This document shows, piece by piece, positions 45,559-54,884 of a DNA stretch of 64,000 bases. The number at the start of each line of letters is the position of its first letter. The stretch's first letter is position 1. The stretch comes from Bacteroidota bacterium. GTDB taxonomy: Bacteria; Bacteroidota; Bacteroidia; Chitinophagales; Saprospiraceae. Made by a program: the position numbers and the translations under genes. The stretch lies in NCBI GenBank assembly GCA_030147525.1, contig JASBVF010000001.1, positions 1 through 64,000 of the forward strand. The letters are read 5' to 3'. Under the pieces are notes generated by a model, which searched no databases, was not told the DNA's origin, and saw nothing but the letters and a program-made list of their open reading frames with translations.

Positions 45559-48500
45559 TCAATCTCTCCAACAACACTGCGGCACCATAAACGAATTGGT
45601 CTCCTGAAAATACGGATACCCATTCCCACTCCCCGGTTGCTCGAAATAAAACTTCGTCCGTTTCCTATCGTAATTGCCAATTTCGTTCATCGTGGCGGCG
45701 TCGTAGAGGCGGCCGTTCACCATCGTGTATTTCACGAACTCCGAATTGCGGATGTCCTGCAAGGGGTTTTTATCCAACACAATCAGGTCGGCGAGTTTGC
45801 CGGGTTTGATGGAGCCGAGTTGCTCGTCCATGCCGAGAGAGATGGCGCCGTTGATGGTGGCGCAGCGCAGCGCCTCCATGTTCGTCATACCGCCTTGTTG
45901 CAGCATCCAGAGTTCCCAGTGGGCGCCGAGGCCCTGCAACTGCCCGTGGGCGCCGAGGTTGATTTTCACGCCGGCGTCGGTCAGTTTTTTCAAACTTTTT
46001 GAAGTCAGAATATGCCCGTTTTCATACTCCTCCTCCGGCACCATCGTGCGGTGGCGGGCACGGCTGTCCACCACGCCACGGGGCGTGAAGGCGAGCAGGC
46101 GCTCCTTTTCCCAGACGTTGGTGTGTTGGTACCAGTAGTACTCGCCGCTGATGCTGCCGTAGTTGACGACGAGCGTGGGCGTGTTGTGCGTCTTCGTGGC
46201 GGCCCAGAGCGTGGTCACGTCCTTGTAGAGCGGCACCACGGGGATGTTGTGCTCGACGGTGGTGTGCCCGTCCACGACCATGCTCATGTTGTGGAAGAAA
46301 AACGAGCCGCCCTCCGGCACCACCTGTATGCCGAGTTCACGGGCTGCCTGCATCACCTGCTGGCGCTGGTTGCGGCGGGGCTGGTTGTAGCTTTTCACCG
46401 AAAAAGCGCCGTAGGCAGCCGTGCGGCGCAGGGCAGATTTGGCGTCGTCGAGCGAGTTGACGGTGGCTTTGAAATCGCCGTCGGCACCGTAGAGGATGGT
46501 GCCGGTGCTGAACAGACGTGGGCCGACCATGAAGCCCGCCTTGATGAGTTCGGAGTTGGCAAAAACCATCTCCGTGTTGGCGCTGGGGTCGTGCATGGTG
46601 GTGACGCCGTAGGCGAGGTTGGCGTAGTACTCCCACTGCTTTTGCGGGCTGAGGCCGTAGCGGAAATTGCCGCTGTGGGCGTGGGCGTCGATGATGCCGG
46701 GCATGATGGTTTTGCCGGTGCAGTCAATGACTTTGGCGTTGCGGGGCAGGCTCACCCGTGCGCCGACTTCCCTGATGACGTTGCCCTCGACCAGCACCGT
46801 GCCTTTTTCAATCACCGAGTTGCCTTCCATCGTGATGATACGGGCATTGGTGAAGGCGACCAGCCCCTGCGGTTTATCCATCGGCAGGGTGAGGTTGATT
46901 TTTAAACCAACGGAATCCATCGGCGGCAGGCTGTCCAATGACCCTTCCAGAAATTTAAAACGCTCGGTGAGGTCGTCGCTGAAATACTCGTTGCCAAGGG
47001 TCCAGTGCAGGGTTTTGCTGTCGGCGCTCCAGTGGATGTTGATGCCGGCGTCCCGTGCCACCTGTGCGACGGGCACGGCTTTGGTACCGCTCGTCAGCCC
47101 GACTTTTTTGCCTGTTTTGGGGAATGGGGCGACATAGACCTTGTACAGTTCCGACCAAGCCACCCAGTTGTTGTCGGGGCTGATGACGTAGCGCTGGGCG
47201 TATTTGCCGTCGAAATGTTCCTTTTTGTCCTCGCCGTTCAGGTCAACGCTCTCCACGCTTTTGGTGAGGCTACCAAAGAGGTAGCCACCTTTTTGGTAAA
47301 ATACCCGTTTGCCGTCGGCGCTGAATTGCGGGAAGCTGCCGTTCGGGGTGAGCAGTTTGGGCTCGCTGCTTCCGTCGGCGGATATGAGGTAGATGCCAGG
47401 CTCTTTGCAATGCGTGTAGCCTTGGTGCGAGTTGCCGTCTTCTTTTTGGTAAACAATCCATTTGCCGTCGGGGGAGAAGGAGGGGGTGCGGTAGATGGCT
47501 TTTTCTTTGGTCAAAGACCAAACCTGGTTAGCATCCATATTAAATCTTCTGATGCTCCCCATTTCCTCATCATCCCAAGTGACATAAACCAATGAATTGC
47601 CATTGGGTGAAAAAGCTGGCTCAAATTCAAAGCTTCCTTTTTTACCCCAGCGGTCTAAATTTTGTAATTCCTCCGCGTTGCCGTTGGGCAAATCCTGTTT
47701 CCACAATTTTCCAACTGCGTTGAAAACAACATATTTCCCATCCGGCGAAGTCACTGCATGTCTGACTACTTTCACATCCATATTTTCCGTAAAAGCTTTC
47801 TGCTTCGGACGATGTGTCTCCGCCACCTTCATATCCACATCCACCGTGAAAGGAATCTCCACCACCTTCGCCGGTTTCTCCATGCCGAGGCCGACGGGCA
47901 CTCGCCAAATTTTACCCAAACCCTGAATCACGATTTCATTGTCGGCAGGCATCCAGTCGAAGCCGGGGTAGGTGCCGAAGATGGTCCATGCCTCCTGCTG
48001 GTCTTTGCTCAGTTGGTCGAATAGGGGCCACTCTTCGCCCGTGCGCAGGTCGTGGACGTACAGCACGGTCTTCGTGCGTACCCGCTTGATGTAGGCGAGC
48101 AGGTTGCCGTCGTTCGATACCTGCGGGCGGGTAGCGCCGCCGGGGCCGGTGATGACGTCCTCCACTTTGCCCTCCTTCCGGTCGTAGCGTTTGATGACAA
48201 AAATCTGGCTGTTCGGGTCTTTGTTGTATTGAAAATAGCCGCCGGGGTACATGTCCTCGCTGAAATAGACGTACCTGCCGTCGGGCGAGACGCTCGGCTC
48301 GTTTACGTCCTGCTGGTCGTTTTTACGCTCGGTGAGTTGTAGCCCCTCGCCGCCAGTGATGTGGTACATCCACATTTCGCCCGCCCCGAGCGAGCGCCCC
48401 GAGGTGAAGTGCTTGCGTGCCACGATGTACTGGTTGTCAATCCAGACACCGTTGTTGAGCAGGCGGAAATCTTCTTTGGTGATTTGTTTGGCGTCCGTGC

Positions 48501-48888
48501 CGCCTGCCTGTCCGGCAGACAAGTCCGCATTCATCACCCAGCAGTTGTCGCCGCCGCCGGCATCGGAGGTGAAAAGGATTTTCTTGCCGTCGGGCGAGAA
48601 GCGGGGCTGTACTTCCCATGCGATGCCTTGGCGCAATGGCGTTGCCTTGCCACCGGTGATGGGCATTTTATAAATATCGCCGAGCATGTCGAAGACGATG
48701 GTTTTGCCATCCGGACTGACGTCGAGGTTCAGCCATGTGCCTTCATTAGTGGTGAACTGGACGGGTTTCCAGTTCCAGCCTTCGCCGGGGGGATTGTTGA
48801 CGTCCCAGTCTTTTTTGTCGGATTTTTTGTCTTGGGCGGTTAGGGTGAATGCTGCGAGGAGCAGGAGGGAAGTGAGTTTGAGTTTCAT
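45559..48888 (-). CDS. Large secreted amidohydrolase with TolB-like propeller
   Basis: 1,109 residues from ATG 48888 (MKLKLTSLLLLAAFTLTAQ, a clear signal peptide); the longer frame to 48960 is unlikely. Residues about 30-640 hold WD40/TolB-type PD40 repeats (LDVSPDGKTIVFDML, PRFSPDGKKILFTSDAG, PSVSPDGRYVYFSED, PSFSPDGKWIVYQKED). The C-terminal third is an amidohydrolase fold with metal motif DAHAH (GIIDAHAHSG, near 750) and further metal-site His in VVDGHTTVEHNIPV. Likely a periplasmic metallo-hydrolase of imidazolonepropionase or dipeptidase type; substrate unknown. It ends FMVPQCCWRD; two diverged copies of this end and one copy of its start lie nearby. Confidence 0.9.
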   Translation of the reverse strand: MKLKLTSLLLLAAFTLTAQDKKSDKKDWDVNNPPGEGWNWKPVQFTTNEGTWLNLDVSPDGKTIVFDMLGDIYKMPITGGKATPLRQGIAWEVQPRFSPDGKKILFTSDAGGGDNCWVMNADLSAGQAGGTDAKQITKEDFRLLNNGVWIDNQYIVARKHFTSGRSLGAGEMWMYHITGGEGLQLTERKNDQQDVNEPSVSPDGRYVYFSEDMYPGGYFQYNKDPNSQIFVIKRYDRKEGKVEDVITGPGGATRPQVSNDGNLLAYIKRVRTKTVLYVHDLRTGEEWPLFDQLSKDQQEAWTIFGTYPGFDWMPADNEIVIQGLGKIWRVPVGLGMEKPAKVVEIPFTVDVDMKVAETHRPKQKAFTENMDVKVVRHAVTSPDGKYVVFNAVGKLWKQDLPNGNAEELQNLDRWGKKGSFEFEPAFSPNGNSLVYVTWDDEEMGSIRRFNMDANQVWSLTKEKAIYRTPSFSPDGKWIVYQKEDGNSHQGYTHCKEPGIYLISADGSSEPKLLTPNGSFPQFSADGKRVFYQKGGYLFGSLTKSVESVDLNGEDKKEHFDGKYAQRYVISPDNNWVAWSELYKVYVAPFPKTGKKVGLTSGTKAVPVAQVARDAGINIHWSADSKTLHWTLGNEYFSDDLTERFKFLEGSLDSLPPMDSVGLKINLTLPMDKPQGLVAFTNARIITMEGNSVIEKGTVLVEGNVIREVGARVSLPRNAKVIDCTGKTIMPGIIDAHAHSGNFRYGLSPQKQWEYYANLAYGVTTMHDPSANTEMVFANSELIKAGFMVGPRLFSTGTILYGADGDFKATVNSLDDAKSALRRTAAYGAFSVKSYNQPRRNQRQQVMQAARELGIQVVPEGGSFFFHNMSMVVDGHTTVEHNIPVVPLYKDVTTLWAATKTHNTPTLVVNYGSISGEYYWYQHTNVWEKERLLAFTPRGVVDSRARHRTMVPEEEYENGHILTSKSLKKLTDAGVKINLGAHGQLQGLGAHWELWMLQQGGMTNMEALRCATINGAISLGMDEQLGSIKPGKLADLIVLDKNPLQDIRNSEFVKYTMVNGRLYDAATMNEIGNYDRKRTKFYFEQPGSGNGYPYFQETNSFMVPQCCWRD

Positions 48889-48932
48889 GTAACTTGGAAT
48901 TTTTTGAGGGGTGAAGGTAGGGAATGTCGGTG

Positions 48933-48940
48933 TATCTTTG
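48933..48940 (+). promoter_or_regulatory. Candidate -7 element of the TlpA-like gene
   Basis: TATCTTTG matches TAnnTTTG and lies 43 bases before ATG 48984. A TTTG at 48903-48906 is 26 bases upstream, longer than usual. Confidence 0.4.
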
Positions 48941-48983
48941 AGCTTGACGCCTGACTCCATTCAACTTTGAAAAACTGATTGAC

Positions 48984-50447
48984 ATGAAAAAATCAATCTT
49001 GCTCTTCTTTTTAAGCGCCAGCCTGATTGGCATTGGTAATTGCCAAACACAAGACTCAGTAACCATCGCCGGTAAAATAGACGGCCATTCCAAATTTTCA
49101 GAACACCAGTTTGTAAAAGCGGCTGTGGATGATATCGTTGCCGGTGACCAAATCATGTTCATGTCTCCGGTCAGGGAGGAAGGTCGTTTCAATCTGAAAA
49201 TCAGTCTCGATGCGCCACAAACTTTTTACTTCGTCTATGCCAACCAGCACGTAACGGTTTTTGCTCAACCGGGGGATAGTCTGTTTTTAACTTTCCCTGC
49301 GTTTGCGTTTGAGGGCGAAAGCGGAGATACGCTTGCCGAAGACTTTACCATATTCAGCGGCGACAACCGGGAGTTGAACAGTCTTATTTCAAATTATATA
49401 GCTTATAAATTTCCTGTCCAGCATGAATTCTATTCCTCGTTTAAGGAGAAGAATGAGTTACAAAAAGAGGAATATAAAGTCCTGTTTCAAGATTACAGGG
49501 AAGCCCGATACCAGTTGCTCCAAAAATTCATCGCTGAAAAAAAAGAAGTGCCGGACAGGTTCCGACAATGGGCAACTTTTGAAATTGACTACGAATATGG
49601 CAATGGCTTGCTTTTATATTGGTTCCAGCATATCAGGGATACGTTCCCGGATAATTGGTTCGATTTCATCAAAAAACTGCCACTCGACCCGCCGGGGGCA
49701 TCCATGAGCGGCACCTATAAATCTTATTTTCATCATCTTGGAATGTTCAGGAACCGAAGGTTTTCCAGCGCTGAACCTGTTGCCTCCATGCGGAAAAACA
49801 AGGAAAATTATACGGGCGTTCTCATTGACAGCATCGTTCAGCATTCCAATGGCTATGCAAGGGAGCTTTTTCTGACGCATATGTTCGGTTCCGCAGCGGG
49901 GCATCCCGCGTCCAGGGAAAGTCATGTCCCATTTTTGCCCCGTTTTTTTGAAGAAGTCAGGGACGAACGTTGCAGGGCGCATATTCAAAGAATTTATGGC
50001 TTGTCGGAAGAGGCTGCAATTCCTGAAAATTTATTGGAAAAACTCAAGCGTTTAGAAGTGCCGGATTCCACGAGGGAAGTACTGCCTTTGTTGCTTGAGA
50101 AACATAAAGGAAAGGTGGTTGTCCTCGATTTTTGGGCGACCTGGTGCGGCCCATGTTTGGGAGAATTGAAAATGTTTTACCCGGAATTCGTAGCCAAATT
50201 CAAGCAGGATGACGTGGTCTTTATATTTTTGGCGAACACCTCGCCAAAAGATACCTGGCAACGGATGGTCAGCGAATTTCAGTTTGAAGGGGAACACCAT
50301 TTATTGACCAATAGCCAATATGCCGTTTTACAGGGATTGTTTCAAATTTCAGGCATTCCTCACCATGTGCTGATTGGTAAAAATGGGGAAGTAGTGGAGA
50401 ACAAGGCCAGCTTATCGGAAGAAAGCATCAGGAAGCTTTTGGAATGA
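48984..50447 (+). CDS. TlpA/ResA-like periplasmic thioredoxin with N-terminal DUF4369-like region
   Basis: 487 residues with signal peptide (LLFFLSASLIGIGNCQ; the Cys could make it a lipoprotein). Residues about 25-130 look like the beta-rich domain often ahead of TlpA modules (VTIAGKIDGHSKFSEHQFV; YANQHVTVFAQPGDSLFL). A helical middle follows. The C-terminal 130 residues are thioredoxin-like with the redox pair in LDFWATWCGPCLGELKMF and cis-Pro in SGIPHHVLIGKNG. It reduces or isomerises disulfides in the periplasm (family). It reads divergently from the amidohydrolase and lies between that gene's start and a decayed copy of it. Confidence 0.88.
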   Translation: MKKSILLFFLSASLIGIGNCQTQDSVTIAGKIDGHSKFSEHQFVKAAVDDIVAGDQIMFMSPVREEGRFNLKISLDAPQTFYFVYANQHVTVFAQPGDSLFLTFPAFAFEGESGDTLAEDFTIFSGDNRELNSLISNYIAYKFPVQHEFYSSFKEKNELQKEEYKVLFQDYREARYQLLQKFIAEKKEVPDRFRQWATFEIDYEYGNGLLLYWFQHIRDTFPDNWFDFIKKLPLDPPGASMSGTYKSYFHHLGMFRNRRFSSAEPVASMRKNKENYTGVLIDSIVQHSNGYARELFLTHMFGSAAGHPASRESHVPFLPRFFEEVRDERCRAHIQRIYGLSEEAAIPENLLEKLKRLEVPDSTREVLPLLLEKHKGKVVVLDFWATWCGPCLGELKMFYPEFVAKFKQDDVVFIFLANTSPKDTWQRMVSEFQFEGEHHLLTNSQYAVLQGLFQISGIPHHVLIGKNGEVVENKASLSEESIRKLLE

Positions 50448-50487
50448 TTAAAATTCTGGTGGACAAAGCGTTCCAATTATGTGGGGA

Positions 50488-50541
50488 TAGTGAGTTTGAG
50501 TTTCATGTAACCTGGATTTCTTGAGGGGTGAAGGCAGGGAG
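50488..50541 (-). pseudogene. Amidohydrolase 5' stub (start and leader copy)
   Basis: agtgagtttgagtttcatgt and the following 30 bases repeat 48871-48925, the start codon and leader of the amidohydrolase gene. There are only a few mismatches and a two-base gap. On the minus strand it reads ATG then KLKLTI before drifting. It is the start of a lost paralogue. Confidence 0.75.
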
Positions 50542-50690
50542 TTTTGAGAGAAATGAAACGGTTGAACCCGTTTCCGGCAACTTGCTACGATGCAGTCCAC
50601 AACTGAAGCAGTGGGTTAAAAAAGATGCTGTAAAAGCTGCACATCCCTGTCCCGAAATCAGAATCTCCCCACACTTCTTATTTTCGCCCC

Positions 50691-51731
50691 ATGAAACAAA
50701 CCGAGATCATCAAAACCGTTCTCCCGGCCGAGTGGGCGCCCCAAAGCGCCGTCCAACTCACCTGGCCTCACGAAGATACCGACTGGGCGCCTTACCTGGA
50801 GGAGGCCGAGCAGTGCTTCGCCGAAATCGCCAACGCCATTGCGGAGCGGCAAAAACTGCTCATCGTTTGCAAGAGCGCTGATGCGGTCAGGCCGTTTTTG
50901 AAAAAAGAACTTTTGAAAAACGTCCGCTTCGCCGAAATACCCACGAACGACACCTGGGCACGGGATCACGGGCCGATCACCATTTTCCGGAACGGAACGC
51001 CCGTGCTGCTCGATTTCAAATTTAACGGTTGGGGGCTGAAATTCCCGGCGGACAAGGACAACCTCATCACGGGCCGGCTTTTCAAATCAGGGCTGATCTC
51101 GCTGGTGGCGGATTACGAAAACCAGCTCAACTTCGTACTCGAAGGCGGCGGCATCGAGTCCGACGGGCAGGGCACCATCCTCACCACGTCGGAGTGCCTG
51201 CTATCGCCGAACCGGAATGGCGCTTTTTCAAAAAAAGAAATCGAGGAGAAGCTGAAGGAATTTTTCGGGGCGGAGCGCATCCTCTGGGTCGAAAACGGCT
51301 ACCTCGCCGGCGACGACACTGACAGCCACATCGACACGCTTGCCCGGTTTTGCGACCCGCAAACCATCGCCTACGTGAAATGCACTGACCCGTCGGATGA
51401 ACACTTTGAGGCGCTCGGACGTATGGAAAGTGAATTGCAGGCGCTTCGGCAAGCGGATGGTTCGCCGTACCGGCTCGTGGTACTGCCGATGGCCGATGCA
51501 GTGTACTTCGAGGGCGACCGGCTGCCGGCCACTTACGCCAACTTTTTGATCATGAATGATGTTGTGCTGCTGCCGTTTTACGGTTCGGAAAAAGACGCTG
51601 AGGCGAAGCGCATTTTAGAAACAGTTTTTCCCGGAAGGGAGGTCATCGGTATCAATTGTTTGCCGCTGATCAAACAACACGGGTCGTTGCATTGCGTGAC
51701 GATGCAGTACCCGGTCAACGTCGTTTTATGA
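50691..51731 (+). CDS. aguA: Agmatine deiminase
   Basis: 346 residues, cytosolic. It converts agmatine to N-carbamoylputrescine, the first step of putrescine synthesis from agmatine. Family signature regions are present: LTWPHEDTDWAPYL, NDTWARDHGPI (about 84-94), FVLEGGGIESDGQGT, NGYLAGDDTDSHIDTLARF, and the catalytic cysteine in HGSLHCVTMQYP near the end. Length is normal. The stop overlaps the start of the aguB gene by four bases (ATGA), so the two are coupled. Confidence 0.94.
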   Translation: MKQTEIIKTVLPAEWAPQSAVQLTWPHEDTDWAPYLEEAEQCFAEIANAIAERQKLLIVCKSADAVRPFLKKELLKNVRFAEIPTNDTWARDHGPITIFRNGTPVLLDFKFNGWGLKFPADKDNLITGRLFKSGLISLVADYENQLNFVLEGGGIESDGQGTILTTSECLLSPNRNGAFSKKEIEEKLKEFFGAERILWVENGYLAGDDTDSHIDTLARFCDPQTIAYVKCTDPSDEHFEALGRMESELQALRQADGSPYRLVVLPMADAVYFEGDRLPATYANFLIMNDVVLLPFYGSEKDAEAKRILETVFPGREVIGINCLPLIKQHGSLHCVTMQYPVNVVL

Positions 51732-52621
51732 AAAAAAATAAAATCCTGAAAGCCGGGCTGGTACAGCAGTCCAACTCGGCGGACATCGAACAAAATATTC
51801 AGAAACTGGAAGCCAACATCCGGGATTGCGCAGCGAAAGGCGCTGAGTTGGTGCTGTTGCAGGAACTGCACAATTCGCTGTATTTCTGCCAGGTGGAGGA
51901 CACGGATGTTTTCGATCTGGCCGAGCCGATCCCCGGCCCGTCCACGGAGCGCTTCGGCAAGCTGGCGAAGGAACTGGGTATCGTGCTGGTGACTTCGCTT
52001 TTTGAAAAACGGGCCCCCGGCATTTACCACAACACCGCCGTTGTTTTTGAAAAAGACGGCAGCATCGCCGGCACCTACCGCAAAATGCACATCCCCGACG
52101 ACCCGGCTTACTACGAAAAATTTTACTTCACCCCCGGCGACCTCGGTTTCGAACCGATCGACACGTCTGTGGGTAGGCTCGGCGTACTGGTTTGCTGGGA
52201 TCAATGGTATCCGGAGGGCGCCCGCCTCATGGCCATGCGGGGCGCCGATATGCTAATCTATCCGACGGCTATCGGCTGGGAGTCCACTGACACGCCGGAG
52301 GAAAAGCAGCGCCAGCAGGACGCCTGGATTATTTCACAGCGGGGCCATGCCGTGGCAAATGGCTTACCCGTACTTTCCATCAACCGCATTGGGCACGAAC
52401 CTGACCCGTCAGGAAATACGAACGGCATCCAGTTTTGGGGGCACAGTTTCGTGGCGGGGCCGCAGGGCGAGTTTGTGGCCAAAGCCTCCTCGGAGCGGGA
52501 GGAAAACATCATCGTGGACGTTGACCTGGGCCGCTCGGAGGACGTCCGGCGCATCTGGCCGTTCTTCCGGGACCGGCGCATCGATGCTTACGGGCAGATT
52601 GTGCGGCGGTTTATTGATTGA
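51728..52621 (+). CDS. aguB: N-carbamoylputrescine amidase
   Basis: 297 residues from ATG 51728; the longer frame from 51656 lies inside aguA. A nitrilase-superfamily enzyme that hydrolyses N-carbamoylputrescine to putrescine, CO2 and ammonia. The catalytic triad is visible: Glu in LVLLQELHNSLYF, Lys in TYRKMHIPDDP and Cys in GVLVCWDQWYPEGAR. IYPTAIGWES and NTNGIQFWGHSFVAGPQG are typical of this branch. Together with aguA it makes the agmatine route to putrescine; no arginine decarboxylase is in the window. Confidence 0.94.
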   Translation: MKKNKILKAGLVQQSNSADIEQNIQKLEANIRDCAAKGAELVLLQELHNSLYFCQVEDTDVFDLAEPIPGPSTERFGKLAKELGIVLVTSLFEKRAPGIYHNTAVVFEKDGSIAGTYRKMHIPDDPAYYEKFYFTPGDLGFEPIDTSVGRLGVLVCWDQWYPEGARLMAMRGADMLIYPTAIGWESTDTPEEKQRQQDAWIISQRGHAVANGLPVLSINRIGHEPDPSGNTNGIQFWGHSFVAGPQGEFVAKASSEREENIIVDVDLGRSEDVRRIWPFFRDRRIDAYGQIVRRFID

Positions 52622-52629
52622 AACGAGCT

Positions 52630-52860
52630 TTAGCTCACCTTTTTTTCGGGTAGGTCAAACGCTTTCGGCTCGTGCTCGAAGCCGTGGTGTTTGTGAGAGC
52701 CGTCGCAGAAAGGTTTGTTGACGGACTGGCCGCAGCGGCAAAGGGAGAGGATGGTACGGCCGCCGAGGCCGTAGTTGTTGCCTTCCGGGTCTTTGATTTC
52801 AAAATCGCCGTCAATTTTGAGGGAACCGTTTTTCATCACGGTGATCTTTACTTTTTCCAT
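52630..52860 (-). CDS. CDGSH iron-sulfur domain protein
   Basis: 76 residues from ATG 52860; the upstream ATG 52905 adds an unlikely leader. The cluster motif is complete: CRCGQSVNKPFCDGSH (three Cys, one His) binds a 2Fe-2S cluster. The N-terminal strands (ITVMKNGSLKIDGDFEI) are the usual short form. A soluble redox or cluster-transfer protein by family. Its stop is 9 bases from the convergent aguB stop. Confidence 0.93.
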   Translation of the reverse strand: MEKVKITVMKNGSLKIDGDFEIKDPEGNNYGLGGRTILSLCRCGQSVNKPFCDGSHKHHGFEHEPKAFDLPEKKVS

Positions 52861-52926
52861 GGTATATCGTTTTGGTGGCAAAGCTAACTTTTTCCACCAG
52901 ACCACATTGACTTGCCGAATGGTGTT

Positions 52927-53388
52927 CTAAATTCTGATTTTGCTCAGACGTTCGAGATCACGTTTAGTGTCTTTCTCCTTGATGGTTTCCCGCTTGTCGA
53001 AGGATTTTTTACCCTGGCCAAGGACGATTTCCACTTTCACCAGATTGCGATCCGAAAAATAGACCCGGTAGGGGATGAGGGTCAAACCTTTCTCTTTCAC
53101 CCGGCGCTCCAGTTTTTTCAGTTCGGATCTGTGGAGCAGGAGTTTCCGGTCACGGCGGGTTTCCTGCGCACCCTGAGTGGCATTGTCGTATTCCTTGATG
53201 TACATGCTTTTGATGTACAATTCGCCGTCTACGAAATGACAGTAAGCATCAGACAGGTTGACATGGCCACTGCGAACGGATTTGATCTCCGGTCCCTGCA
53301 ATACGATGCCAGCCTCGTGTTTTGACAAAAACTGATACTCGTACGAAGCCCGGCGATTCACTATTTCCTTGGTTTTACCCTTACTCAT
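52927..53388 (-). CDS. smpB: SsrA-binding protein SmpB
   Basis: 153 residues. It binds tmRNA and brings it to stalled ribosomes (trans-translation). Diagnostic stretches: NRRASYEYQFLSKHEAGIVL, GPEIKSVRSGHVNLSDAYC, RDRKLLLHRSELKKLERRV and a basic C-terminal tail (KRETIKEKDTKRDLERL) that enters the ribosome channel. The tmRNA gene is not in the window. Confidence 0.97.
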   Translation of the reverse strand: MSKGKTKEIVNRRASYEYQFLSKHEAGIVLQGPEIKSVRSGHVNLSDAYCHFVDGELYIKSMYIKEYDNATQGAQETRRDRKLLLHRSELKKLERRVKEKGLTLIPYRVYFSDRNLVKVEIVLGQGKKSFDKRETIKEKDTKRDLERLSKIRI

Positions 53389-53429
53389 TTTGTTGCGTAA
53401 TTATTTTTTTCATCAAAAACCCGAAAGGT

Positions 53430-53759
53430 TCATTTAAGTTTCACGGCAGTGCCATAAGCCAGAAATTCAGCGCAGCCCTGCATGACCATCGAAGTGGTGA
53501 AACGGACATTGATGACGGCATCGGCGCCAATGCGCTCGGCATCGGCCAACATGCGGGAAATGGCCTGTTCCCGGGCAGTGGACATGAGTTTGGTGTACTC
53601 CGGGATTTCACCACCGACCAGATTACGAAACACAGCACCGATGTCACGCCCGATGTTTCTGGCCCTGACGGTGCTGCCCCTGGCGATGTCAATCACTTCA
53701 TTGATTTCCCTGCCGGGAATAAAATTGGTGGTCGACAGGATGATGTCTTCATTTTTCAT
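53430..53759 (-). CDS. UPF0145 (YbjQ) family protein
   Basis: 109 residues. LSTTNFIPGREINEVIDIAR and GSTVRARNIGRDIGAVFRNL are the YbjQ signature, with VGGEIPEYTKLMSTAREQA and AERIGADAVINVRF. Family members form pentameric rings; a heavy-metal binding role has been proposed but not proven. Same strand as smpB (41-base gap) and the LysE gene. Confidence 0.92.
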   Translation of the reverse strand: MKNEDIILSTTNFIPGREINEVIDIARGSTVRARNIGRDIGAVFRNLVGGEIPEYTKLMSTAREQAISRMLADAERIGADAVINVRFTTSMVMQGCAEFLAYGTAVKLK

Positions 53760-53780
53760 AATTAATTATTTTTTTCGAGT

Positions 53781-54410
53781 TTAAAATGCGCTGACCCTCA
53801 CCAGCAGAACAATGCCAAATATAATCAGCGCAATGCCTGCAATCCGCCTCATCCATAGGATAAAATTGGGCTTGAGCCATCGGCGGATGAACTTAGCCAG
53901 CGCTACCTTAATCAAATCGGTAGCGACGATGGTGCCGATGAGGCCACCATAAAAAAGCCAGGCCTCGTTGGGTTGGAGTTCTTTTTCGGTAAAAAGCATA
54001 CCGGACACGCCGATCCAGAAAAAAAAAGTAAAGGGATTGACCGTATTGATCAAAAAGCCTTTCAACCACAGTGAAAAATAGGAGGAATAGCGAATCGCTT
54101 TTCGTTCAAAATTCTCCATCGGCGGTGTTTTCAGCACCAAAGCGCCAATTCCGAAGACCAATAAAATAATGCCTCCGGCAATTCCGAGGGTCAACTCAAG
54201 CCCGTCCCATTTCGTCAACTCAGCCACGTATGAAATGCCGAAATAAGTAGCCAGAATGAAGAGGCCGTCGCTGACCCAGATGCCAAAACCAACTGCCCAT
54301 CCTGCACGAAACCCTTGTTCAATGCTGGTCTGCACCAATGTAAATAAAATCGGACCGGCAAGAATACTTAAGGCAAGGCCGAATTTTATGCCGTTAAAAA
54401 GTATCTCCAT
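53781..54410 (-). CDS. LysE-family exporter
   Basis: 209 residues from ATG 54410 (MEILFNGIKFGLALSILAGP, the usual LysE start); ATG 54431 would add 7 residues. Six membrane helices are predicted (near 8-28, 37-57, 65-85, 110-135, 145-165, 180-205), and the first turn GPILFTLVQTSIEQGFRAGW is the family hallmark. It exports amino acids or related small molecules; substrate not evident. Confidence 0.88.
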   Translation of the reverse strand: MEILFNGIKFGLALSILAGPILFTLVQTSIEQGFRAGWAVGFGIWVSDGLFILATYFGISYVAELTKWDGLELTLGIAGGIILLVFGIGALVLKTPPMENFERKAIRYSSYFSLWLKGFLINTVNPFTFFFWIGVSGMLFTEKELQPNEAWLFYGGLIGTIVATDLIKVALAKFIRRWLKPNFILWMRRIAGIALIIFGIVLLVRVSAF

Positions 54411-54473
54411 AACAGATTGATCATCCGGCAATTGGGGCTTTAGATGTTAGTTTTAAAAATATCTGGAAACAGA

Positions 54474-54884
54474 TTAACTAAAAACAGATGCAACCAACCT
54501 TCGCCTGCCTCCGTTATTCCTGAATTCGCAAAGATAAATTCCTTGCCAGGTGCCCAGATTCAATTTTCCTCCCGTAATCGGGATGGTAACCGAAGCGCCA
54601 ACCAGCGAAGATTTGATGTGAGCGGGCATGTCGTCAGGCCCTTCAATGGTATGCGTAAGATAGGGTTCGTTTTCACGTACGAGCCGGTTGAAAATACTTT
54701 CAAAATCTACCCGTACCGAGGGGTCTGCATTTTCGTTAATGGTCAACCCGGCGGAGGTGTGTTTGATGAAAAGGTGTAGAAGCCCAGCTTGCGGAAGCGG
54801 CTCAATTTGCCGTAAAACCTCCCTTGTCACCAGGTGAAATCCCCGTTCGTAAGCCGGGAGTACAAATTCCGTTTGGTTTACCAT
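54474..54884 (-). CDS. YjbQ-family protein (UPF0047)
   Basis: 136 residues, soluble. LLHLFIKHTSAGLTINENAD and HIKSSLVGASVTIPI, then GTWQGIYLCEFRNNGG are the complete UPF0047 signature, including the conserved His and Asn pair. Relatives form trimers and show weak thiamine-phosphate synthase activity in vitro; the physiological role is unclear. Stands alone between the LysE gene and the rpoN leader region. Confidence 0.92.
   Translation of the reverse strand: MVNQTEFVLPAYERGFHLVTREVLRQIEPLPQAGLLHLFIKHTSAGLTINENADPSVRVDFESIFNRLVRENEPYLTHTIEGPDDMPAHIKSSLVGASVTIPITGGKLNLGTWQGIYLCEFRNNGGRRRLVASVFS

Noticed and set aside
46012-46905. 297-codon plus-strand open frame
   Set aside because: Antisense to the amidohydrolase; Val/His/Gly-rich shadow with no family pattern.
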